10,632 nt of DNA, taken from the NCBI GenBank assembly GCA_904501895.1, contig CAJGCX010000060.1, positions 1 to 10,632 of the forward strand, written 5' to 3'. Made by a program: the position numbers and the translations under genes. The stretch comes from Clostridiaceae bacterium. Lineage in GTDB: Bacteria; Bacillota; Clostridia; Oscillospirales; Acutalibacteraceae. Of the stretch, positions 5,033-10,632 are shown in pieces. The notes below the pieces were generated by a model, which worked only from the letters and a program-made list of their open reading frames with translations, made no database searches and was not told the origin of the DNA. Each line of letters begins with the position of its first letter. Within the stretch, counting starts at the first letter, position 1.

Positions 5033-6612
5033 AAGCACCAAAGTATAGTATAATTCCAAAGCCTCAGAAATATGACGTTCTTGACGGTACATATACTGTA
5101 ACTCCTGATACTGAAGTTTTATGTTATCCTGAATTTATAAGGGCAGGAAAATATCTTTCAAATTTCCTTAAGACTAAAAAGGATGCACATCAGGGCTGCA
5201 TTAAGTTCTTAAAGGATGAAAAAATTCCGCAAGAAGGATATAAATTAAGAGTTACACCGGAGGGTATTGAAATTTCCTCATCTGACGAAAATGGTGCATT
5301 TTACGGTGCAGTTACTCTTAAATTAATGATTATGCAATCAAAGGCTTCAAGTGGTAAAGCTGTTGTTAATTGCTCATACATATATGATTTTCCAAAATAT
5401 TCATATCGTGGTGGTATGATGGATGAATCAAGACATTTTTACGGTGTAGATGCAGTTAAAAAGACTCTTGATAGTTTTGCACTTTTAAAGATTAATAAAT
5501 TCCATTGGCATTTAAGCGATGACCAGGGGTATAGAATCGAAAGTGAAGTTTTTCCGTTACTTAATGAAATCAGTAGTAAACGACAGTATGAATTACTCGG
5601 TGGTGCTGAGATATTAAGTAAATGTGGTATTCAGAAGGGTGGAGATGAATATTTCCACTACTATAAAAAGGATGAAATCCGAGAAATAGTTGAATATGCA
5701 AAAAATCTTTGCATTGACATTATTCCTGAAATCGATTTACCGGGTCATACAGTAGCAATTCTTGCTGCGTATCCTGAACTTTCCTGCTTGAAAGGGAATT
5801 ACGATGTGTTCTGTGAAAACGGAATTACTAAAGATATTCTTTGTGCAGGTCAGGAAGAAACCTATGATTTTGTTGAAAAGCTTTTAACTGAAGTTGCAGA
5901 GCTTTTCCCATATAAATATTTCCATATCGGTGGAGATGAGGCTATTAAGGGTCATAAGCTTTGGGAAAACGAATGTCCTGTATGTCAGGCTAAAATGAAG
6001 GAGCTCGGTATTACAAAGGGTAAGGATTTACAGGTTTATTTCAACAATAGAGTTAATGAAATGCTTAAAAAGCTTGGTAAGACAAGCGTTGAATGGAATG
6101 ACGGTATTGGTGATAATACTGATTCTGATATAGTTGGTCATTATTGGTTGTATCGTAGTCCTGCATGGATTAAAAAGGAAAATAATAAGCGTAAATTTAT
6201 TGTTTCAACTTGTCCTGCATTATATTTTGACTATACATATTCAATGGTGCCTTTAAAGAAGGTTTATAAGTTTGATGTTGTTAAGTCAGGCTTTATAAAT
6301 GAAAAAAATGTAATGGGTATTGAGTTTGAGTCCTGGTCAGAATGGATAGATAATTACGACGCATGGGAATTTGCAGTTTATCCGAGAATTTTCGCTTTTG
6401 CAGAAAATGCATGGACACAGGATAAGTATAAAAATTACAAGGATTTCTATAAACGACTTGATTTCTTTAAGATGTATATGAAATCAAAGAATATCAATTA
6501 TTCAAGAATTGAGAAAAAATTGTGGTTTAAGGTGAAAAACAAAACAGTTTTCCATCTCGGTAATCGTGGTGCTGAATATAAGTACAACGAAAAGTTGAAG
6601 ATGGCAGAATAA
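5029..6612 (+). CDS. Family GH20 beta-N-acetylhexosaminidase
   Basis: The 527-residue enzyme removes terminal beta-linked GlcNAc or GalNAc by substrate-assisted catalysis. Residues about 4-125 form the GH20b-type N-terminal domain (IPKPQKYDVLDGTYTV; GAFYGAVTLKL). The catalytic barrel then starts at YSYRGGMMDESRHFY, continues with INKFHWHLSDDQGYRIE, and carries the signature HIGGDEA with the catalytic pair Asp303-Glu304. Later barrel landmarks are VEWNDG, GIEFESWSEW and the PRIFAFAENAWT helix. The tail of about 40 residues is Lys-rich. The start at 5029 overlaps the GDPD stop. No signal peptide is seen, so it probably works inside the cell on imported short GlcNAc-oligosaccharides or muropeptides, while the operon's GH18 is exported. 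The next gene begins 13 bases downstream. Substrate (chitobiose, muropeptide, mucin glycan) cannot be told from sequence. Confidence 0.94.
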   Translation: MKAPKYSIIPKPQKYDVLDGTYTVTPDTEVLCYPEFIRAGKYLSNFLKTKKDAHQGCIKFLKDEKIPQEGYKLRVTPEGIEISSSDENGAFYGAVTLKLMIMQSKASSGKAVVNCSYIYDFPKYSYRGGMMDESRHFYGVDAVKKTLDSFALLKINKFHWHLSDDQGYRIESEVFPLLNEISSKRQYELLGGAEILSKCGIQKGGDEYFHYYKKDEIREIVEYAKNLCIDIIPEIDLPGHTVAILAAYPELSCLKGNYDVFCENGITKDILCAGQEETYDFVEKLLTEVAELFPYKYFHIGGDEAIKGHKLWENECPVCQAKMKELGITKGKDLQVYFNNRVNEMLKKLGKTSVEWNDGIGDNTDSDIVGHYWLYRSPAWIKKENNKRKFIVSTCPALYFDYTYSMVPLKKVYKFDVVKSGFINEKNVMGIEFESWSEWIDNYDAWEFAVYPRIFAFAENAWTQDKYKNYKDFYKRLDFFKMYMKSKNINYSRIEKKLWFKVKNKTVFHLGNRGAEYKYNEKLKMAE

Positions 6613-6625
6613 GGAGAAAAACACT

Positions 6626-8284
6626 ATGGAAGTTATGAATTTATTGTCATTTTTTACAGGTATAGGCTTGTTCCTTTATGGTATTGATGCCATGGGACAA
6701 GGTCTTGAATATGCAGCCGGTTCTAAAATGAAGAAAATTCTTGGTGCATTGACAAAAAACAGACTTTTAGCAGTTATTATGGGTGCTTTGGTAACAGCAC
6801 TTATTCAAAGCTCATCTGCAACTACAGTTATGGTTGTCGGTTTTGTTAATGCAGGTCTTATGAATCTTGCTCAAGCTATCGGCGTTATTATGGGTGCTAA
6901 TATCGGTACAACTGTTACAAGTGTGCTTATAGCAATGGATTTAGGTATGATTGCACCTGTGGCATTGCTTCTTGGTGTTTTCGCAATGCTTTTTGTGAAG
7001 AAAGACATTGTAAAACATATCGGACAAACTGTTGCAGGATTTGGTATGCTTTTTGTTGGTATGGAATTAATGGCATATGGTATGGCACCATTAGGTGAGT
7101 CTGAAGTTTTCACATACTTTATGACAAATTTCAGCAATCCTTTTGTAGGTGTTCTTATAGGTCTTGTTCTTACTGCAATTATCCAGAGCTCATCTGCAAG
7201 TATCGGTATTTTACAGGCACTTGCATTACAAGGACTTGTACCAATTGAATTTGCTGTATATATTCTTTTAGGACAGAATATAGGTACTTGTGTAACTGCA
7301 CTTCTTTCTGCAGCAGGTTCAAAAACAAACTCAAAGAGAACAGCTGTTATGCATTTACTCTTTAATGTTATAGGTACAATTATTTTCTTGTTTATTACTG
7401 CATTTACACCTTATACAACACTTCTTGAAAGTATCAGTGATAATGTTTCAGCACAGATTTCAGCTGCTCATATTATTTTCAATGTTGTTAATACTATTAT
7501 TCTTTTCCCATTTGCAAATCTGATTATAAAAGCTGCTTGTATTCTTGTTCCTGATAAAGAACCTGAGGATTCTAAACTTGAGTTTAAATTCTATGATGAA
7601 AAGCTTCTTGCAACACCTCCTGTTGCTGTTGAACAGATTGGTAAAGAGGTTGTCAGAATGGCAGAGCTTGCAAGAGATAACTTTGATAGAGCAGCAAAAG
7701 CTTTGATTGCAAATGATACTTCCAAGGTTGAGAAAATTGAGTCTGTTGAAGAGGTTATTAACTTCTTGAATCACGGTATTACAAGACATCTTGTTAAAAT
7801 TAATGCTCTTGATTTAGACTATTCAGATGCTAAATATATCGGTCGTCTTTTCCATGTTGTAAACGACATTGAACGAATTGGTGACCACGCTGTAAACCTC
7901 AGTGAAGCAATGGTTGTTCGTAATAACGAAAAACTTGCTATTTCCGATGAAGCTGTTGCTGAACTTGAAACAATGCGTAAATGTGTATGTGAACTTCTTA
8001 ATGCATCAATTTCTTCATTTGAAAAACAAGAAATTACTTTTGAAGAAGCAAAACAAATTGAAACACTTGAAACAATTTCTGATAACCTTAAGGTTAAGTA
8101 TCAGGATGCACATCTTCGTCGTCTTAACGAAGAACATTGTGAAACCCGTGCAGGTATGATGTTTGTTAACACTCTTATTGACTTTGAACGTGTTGGTGAC
8201 CATGCTAAAAATATTGCTTTTGCAGTTAGCAAGAAGCCTGAAGAAAAGGCAAAGCCATACGAATCAATTGTTAATTCATATTAA
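6626..8284 (+). CDS. Na/Pi cotransporter family protein with C-terminal PhoU domain
   Basis: The 552-residue membrane protein belongs to the NptA/PNaS family (sodium-driven phosphate uptake in characterised relatives). The membrane part, about residues 1-310, has the family's duplicated QSSSA motif: Gln61-Ser64 in QSSSATTVMVVGFVNAG and Gln187-Ser190 in QSSSASIGILQALALQG, each followed by a GxNIGT motif. Residues about 340-535 form a cytoplasmic PhoU-type helical domain with its two metal-site repeats IERIGDHA (415-422) and FERVGDHA (520-527). AAGGAG is 9 bases before the ATG, and the gene follows GH20 by 13 bases. In some Gram-positive relatives such fused PhoU proteins act in phosphate or c-di-AMP-linked control rather than bulk uptake, so transport is probable but the direction and role are open. 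Placed with GDPD, phosphate salvage is plausible. Confidence 0.94.
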   Translation: MEVMNLLSFFTGIGLFLYGIDAMGQGLEYAAGSKMKKILGALTKNRLLAVIMGALVTALIQSSSATTVMVVGFVNAGLMNLAQAIGVIMGANIGTTVTSVLIAMDLGMIAPVALLLGVFAMLFVKKDIVKHIGQTVAGFGMLFVGMELMAYGMAPLGESEVFTYFMTNFSNPFVGVLIGLVLTAIIQSSSASIGILQALALQGLVPIEFAVYILLGQNIGTCVTALLSAAGSKTNSKRTAVMHLLFNVIGTIIFLFITAFTPYTTLLESISDNVSAQISAAHIIFNVVNTIILFPFANLIIKAACILVPDKEPEDSKLEFKFYDEKLLATPPVAVEQIGKEVVRMAELARDNFDRAAKALIANDTSKVEKIESVEEVINFLNHGITRHLVKINALDLDYSDAKYIGRLFHVVNDIERIGDHAVNLSEAMVVRNNEKLAISDEAVAELETMRKCVCELLNASISSFEKQEITFEEAKQIETLETISDNLKVKYQDAHLRRLNEEHCETRAGMMFVNTLIDFERVGDHAKNIAFAVSKKPEEKAKPYESIVNSY

Positions 8285-8298
8285 TCCGGTGAGGAATT

Positions 8299-9702
8299 AT
8301 GTTTAAATCGTTTATATCGGTTATAATGACTGTGGCCATTGCTATTACATCAATTTTCTATACAGGACTTGATAATAAGTCTGTTGAAAATGAATTCAGC
8401 GTTCTTTCATTATTTAATTATGAAATTGAAGGTAATAAAAGAGGAAAGGCTTCTTCTGAAGAAAACTATTTTGATATTGTTTTCGATGATAGCACTGAAT
8501 TTGATACTGTTGTTTTAAAAGAAAAAAATGACAAGGTTATTTCATTTTCTATCTCTGTAAAGGATGAAAACGGTGAATTTAAAACTGTTTATGAGCAGGA
8601 GAGAATAGGCGACTACCGTTACTGTGTTTTGGGTGAAACAGTATCAGATACAATAAGAATTACTATCAATTCTGCTGACGATGACAGATTTAAAATCAAT
8701 GATTTTGATGTATTGAATGTTAATGACAGTAAGCGTGATGATTTCAGGGTAACATCATATTTTGTTTGTCAATGGTATTACGGAAATAAAAATATCGATA
8801 TTGAGAAAATGAAATCACTCACAGATATTATTATCTTTGATATTGCTCGCTTTAATGCAGAGGGTGATGTTTATCTTCAAAGCTTTGATTACAATGGTAA
8901 AACTGTAACAGGTGATGTAATTCTAGAGGATGTACTCACTCAGATTAGGAATGCAAATCCTCATATTAAGATTCATTGTAATCTTTTAGGACCTAACGGT
9001 AGTGATTATGAAAACAAGGAAAAGCTTCACACTCAAGTGTTTAAAGAATATGATGATGTTTTAATTGATAATATTCTTGAGCTTTTAGAAGAATACGATT
9101 TTGACGGAGTTTTCTTCGACTATGAATATCCTTATGCTAAAGAAAGCATTAACGCTTACTCAAAATTCCTTGTAAAGCTTGACGGATATTTAGATGATTA
9201 CATTCTTGGTGCAGCACTTGCACATTGGGGCGCAAATCTTTCATATGATGCTATTCAGGCTCTTGACAGAGTTGAAATTATGTCTTACGACAATATGAGT
9301 GATTACAACAGACACGCTGAATTTGCTTCTGTTGGTGGTGTAATTGCCATTGAGGACTTTGAAAAGAGAGGATATGACCTATCAAAATGTGAGTTAGGCT
9401 TACCTTTCTATGGAAGAACTCACGGTGGTGAAGAGGCTTGGCCATCTTATGCAAATATTGCACCTGATATAACAAGTCCATTCCAGAATTATGTGAACAA
9501 ATCATATATGAATGGTGGCAATTATGGTGACGGACTTGTAACAAGCTTTAATGGTGTACAAATGATTATGGACAAAACTTCTTTTGCACACGATTACGGT
9601 CTTGGTGGTGTAATGGTCTGGCACTACACCTGTGATGTGTCATATGAGAGTGAATATTCATTATTTAAGGCTATTCAGACAGCGTTAAATACTCGAAATT
9701 AA
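8299..9702 (+). CDS. Secreted GH18 glycosidase with N-terminal discoidin-like domain
   Basis: The 467-residue protein has an N-terminal hydrophobic segment (about 5-23) acting as signal peptide or anchor. Residues about 33-145 look like an F5/8-type C (CBM32-like) beta-sandwich (FDTVVLKE, FSISVKDENGEF, IRITIN), probably a sugar-binding module. From about 150 a GH18 barrel follows: the catalytic motif reads DGVFFDYE at 269-276 with general acid Glu276 and helper Asp274, then MSYDNM with the conserved Tyr-Asp, and a final GGVMVWHYT with the floor Trp. The middle Asp of the DxxDxDxE pattern is Phe272, a position that varies in the family. GH18 enzymes cut beta-1,4-GlcNAc bonds in chitin, N-glycans (endo-beta-N-acetylglucosaminidase) or peptidoglycan. 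LysM modules of the spore YaaH type are absent. GGTGAGG (8288-8294) precedes the ATG, 14 bases after the transporter gene. It is last in the operon, before a terminator. Confidence 0.9.
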   Translation: MFKSFISVIMTVAIAITSIFYTGLDNKSVENEFSVLSLFNYEIEGNKRGKASSEENYFDIVFDDSTEFDTVVLKEKNDKVISFSISVKDENGEFKTVYEQERIGDYRYCVLGETVSDTIRITINSADDDRFKINDFDVLNVNDSKRDDFRVTSYFVCQWYYGNKNIDIEKMKSLTDIIIFDIARFNAEGDVYLQSFDYNGKTVTGDVILEDVLTQIRNANPHIKIHCNLLGPNGSDYENKEKLHTQVFKEYDDVLIDNILELLEEYDFDGVFFDYEYPYAKESINAYSKFLVKLDGYLDDYILGAALAHWGANLSYDAIQALDRVEIMSYDNMSDYNRHAEFASVGGVIAIEDFEKRGYDLSKCELGLPFYGRTHGGEEAWPSYANIAPDITSPFQNYVNKSYMNGGNYGDGLVTSFNGVQMIMDKTSFAHDYGLGGVMVWHYTCDVSYESEYSLFKAIQTALNTRN

Positions 9703-9740
9703 AAAATTATGGAGGTAACCGAAATTACCTCCATTTTTTT
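9701..9740. terminator. Bidirectional Rho-independent terminator between convergent genes
   Basis: ATGGAGGTAA (9709-9718) and TTACCTCCAT (9725-9734) make a perfect 10-bp stem with a 6-base loop. T runs lie on the plus side (9734-9740) and, as an A run at 9701-9706, on the minus side. It ends both the operon stopping at 9702 and the phosphatase gene ending at 9743. Confidence 0.93.
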
Positions 9741-9742
9741 GC

Positions 9743-10201
9743 TTATTTATTGTTTGTAATGTATTCAAATAGTTTTCTACAGCCTAAATCAACATCGTTG
9801 TATGTTGTTCTGAAATCTCTTGTGTACCAAGGGTCGGCAACATCTCTGTCCTGATGTGCAAAGCTCAATAATTTATGTATTTTATTATCCTTGTCGTAAC
9901 CGATTATCCTATTGATATTGCTCATATTGGCACTGTCCATTCCGATTATGAAATCGTAATTTTCATAGTCGGATTTTTTTAACTGTACAGCCTGTCTTTT
10001 GGTGTAGGGAATACCCATTTCATCAAGTATTTGCTTTGTACCCCAATGAGTGTCACTGCCGATTTCCTCGGTGCTTGTGGCACTTGAACAAATTACAAAA
10101 TCATTTTCCATTCCATTTTGTTTTATAATATGCTTCATCACAAATTCTGCCATAGTGCTACGACAGATATTTCCATGACAAACAAACATTATTTTAATCA
10201 T
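9743..10201 (-). CDS. Low-molecular-weight protein tyrosine phosphatase
   Basis: The 152-residue product has the CX5RS active-site loop at the expected N-terminal place: VCHGNICRS, with nucleophile Cys8 and Arg14. The general acid is Asp123 in ADPWYT, the LMW-PTP DPW/DPY loop. The THWGT segment stands where many relatives have HPGT. Length fits the family (about 140-160). Such enzymes remove phosphate from tyrosine, or from arginine in YwlE-type members. The pocket residue after the nucleophile region (Asn-Ile-Cys) does not let me choose: YwlE has Thr-Cys there, so Ile favours the tyrosine type. The ATG at 10201 agrees with family starts and is preceded by GGTGATA, a rather close ribosome site. 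It is single, convergent with the glycosidase operon, with its own promoter; no capsule or kinase gene is adjacent. Confidence 0.94.
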   Translation of the reverse strand: MIKIMFVCHGNICRSTMAEFVMKHIIKQNGMENDFVICSSATSTEEIGSDTHWGTKQILDEMGIPYTKRQAVQLKKSDYENYDFIIGMDSANMSNINRIIGYDKDNKIHKLLSFAHQDRDVADPWYTRDFRTTYNDVDLGCRKLFEYITNNK

Positions 10202-10216
10202 ATTATCACCGAATAT

Positions 10217-10246
10217 ATTTTATCATATTTTTATTATGGTTGTCAA
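10217..10246 (-). promoter_or_regulatory. Strong sigma-A type promoter of the LMW-PTP gene
   Basis: On the minus strand a perfect TTGACA (10246-10241) is followed after 18 bases by TAAAAT (10222-10217), preceded by TGA as an extended -10. The start would fall near 10210, leaving a very short leader of about 8-10 bases before ATG 10201. Confidence 0.7.
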
Positions 10247-10267
10247 AATGCAAATTATAATTTATCG

Positions 10268-10378
10268 AGCCCCTCAGTCACCTTACGGTGACAGCTCCCC
10301 ATCAAGTGGGGAGCCTTTGTTGGCCTTCACCCCTTGAGGGGAAGGTGGCACGAGCAAAGCGAGTGACGGAAGGGGGTA
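10268..10378. repeat. Multi-stem palindromic intergenic repeat (MITE/REP-like)
   Basis: This 110-base GC-rich block stands out from AT-rich flanks. Its ends are imperfect inverted repeats (CCCCTCAGTCAC from 10270; GTGACGGAAGGGG ending at 10376). Inside are three hairpins: GTCACC/GGTGAC (10277-10282, 10287-10292), CTCCCCA/TGGGGAG (10295-10301, 10307-10313), and CCTT..CCCC/GGGG-AAGG (10324-10345). The GTCACC arm can pair either with its local partner or with the far end, so the element can refold. It has no open frame of note. I recall closely similar dispersed elements in intergenic DNA of gut Clostridia; they are probably non-autonomous mobile elements. It sits between the divergent phosphatase and spoIIID genes. 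Copy number in this genome is unknown to me. Confidence 0.75.
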
Positions 10379-10404
10379 TCATCCCGACAAACTCCAATTT
10401 AAAT

Positions 10405-10433
10405 GAATAATTCATCCTTTATTCTCATATTAA
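10405..10433 (+). promoter_or_regulatory. Sigma-E-like promoter of spoIIID
   Basis: GAATAAT (10405-10411) differs by one base from the Bacillus sigma-E -35 (KMATATT). After 14 bases CATATTAA (10426-10433) shares the CATA core of the -10. spoIIID is a sigma-E gene in Bacillus and Clostridium, so a sigma-E site is expected here. The start would be near 10440, 20 bases before the TTG start codon. Confidence 0.45.
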
Positions 10434-10446
10434 TTTATGACTGAAT

Positions 10447-10452
10447 GGAGGG
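10447..10452 (+). promoter_or_regulatory. Ribosome binding site that fixes the TTG start of spoIIID
   Basis: GGAGGG lies 7 bases before TTG 10460, ideal spacing. No ATG or GTG in frame nearby gives both this spacing and the family's N-terminus. Confidence 0.85.
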
Positions 10453-10459
10453 AATAAAT

Positions 10460-10632
10460 TTGAATGATTTAGTTGACAGAAGAGCGTTGTTGTTAGGGGA
10501 GTACATAGTAGAAAATAATTCAACTGTAAGAGCTACTGCAAAGGTGTTTGGTGTAAGTAAAAGCACAGTACATATGGATGTTTCAAAGAGGCTATCAAGA
10601 GTGAATCCAAGCCTTTATAAAGAGGTTAGAAA
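10460..10632 (+). CDS. spoIIID: Sporulation transcription factor SpoIIID (partial, cut by window edge)
   Basis: SpoIIID is a small DNA-binding protein that activates or represses genes of the sigma-E regulon in the mother cell. The visible 57 codons match the family from residue 1: NDLVDRRALLLGEYIVENN, then the helix-turn-helix TVRATAKVFGVSKSTVHMDV (about 24-43), then RL and VNPSLYKEVR. The recognition part AKVFGVSKSTVH is nearly invariant in the family. The start is TTG 10460, chosen because GGAGGG lies 7 bases upstream and the residues after it line up with the Bacillus N-terminus. Family members are 80-95 residues, so about a third lies beyond the right edge. A sigma-E-like promoter precedes it, with the palindromic repeat upstream of that. 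Confidence 0.95.
   Translation, partial: MNDLVDRRALLLGEYIVENNSTVRATAKVFGVSKSTVHMDVSKRLSRVNPSLYKEVR

Noticed and set aside
6871..7137. Minus-strand 88-codon open frame inside the Na/Pi gene (also 7460-7789 and 8015-8203)
   Set aside because: Antisense shadows of a well-conserved coding sequence, with no ribosome sites.
9278..9544. Minus-strand 88-codon open frame inside the GH18 gene
   Set aside because: Antisense shadow with His-rich low-complexity translation over the conserved GH18 barrel.
10268..10378. CRISPR array or tRNA
   Set aside because: There is no regular repeat-spacer pattern and no cloverleaf; the pairing pattern is that of nested inverted repeats.

Overview
The window is AT-rich and looks like a chromosomal segment of an endospore-forming member of the Clostridia. 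I favour a gut Oscillospiraceae/Ruminococcaceae-type genome, but the genus cannot be fixed from sequence alone. Evidence: three sporulation genes (bofA, spoIIR and the start of spoIIID), strong GGAGG-type ribosome binding sites, a secreted protein with Cys/TGH repeats and a GFFQKI-type tail, and a multi-stem palindromic intergenic repeat of a kind familiar in these genomes.

Layout. 1-530 (minus): a TRIC/UPF0126 membrane protein cut by the left edge, with a good vegetative promoter. 651-1532 (minus): a secreted Cys-repeat protein, followed by its terminator. 1611-1868 (minus): BofA, the pro-sigma-K processing regulator. 1979-2152 and 2220-2888 (plus): a Cys-rich 57-residue miniprotein and a 222-residue beta-rich protein, both unrecognised. 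2992-3288 (plus): a DUF1292/YrzB-like acidic protein behind a textbook promoter. About 3318-3501 (plus): a structured RNA that I call 6S RNA, with its terminator at 3525-3554. 3605-4213: SpoIIR. 4289-9702: a tight four-gene operon encoding glycerophosphodiester phosphodiesterase, GH20 hexosaminidase, Na/Pi cotransporter with PhoU domain, and a secreted GH18 glycosidase. It ends in a bidirectional terminator shared with the convergent gene. 9743-10201 (minus): a low-molecular-weight tyrosine phosphatase with its own strong promoter. 10268-10378: the palindromic repeat. 10460 to the right edge: spoIIID with a TTG start, behind a sigma-E-like promoter.

How the parts fit. The sporulation genes act at successive points of the mother-cell/forespore programme: SpoIIR triggers pro-sigma-E processing, SpoIIID modulates the sigma-E regulon, and BofA holds back pro-sigma-K. 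They are dispersed rather than one operon. The four-gene operon plausibly joins salvage of GlcNAc-containing glycans (GH18 outside, GH20 apparently inside) with phosphate handling (GDPD and Na/Pi). That could reflect turnover of the cell's own wall or lipoteichoic acid, or use of host glycans; this is inference. I see no CRISPR array, tRNA, rRNA, transposase or phage gene. I do not see a large undescribed system. The least explained items are the two unknown genes at 1979-2888, the GDPD/GH20/NptA/GH18 combination, the secreted repeat protein, and the lack of a terminator between the DUF1292 gene and the 6S RNA.
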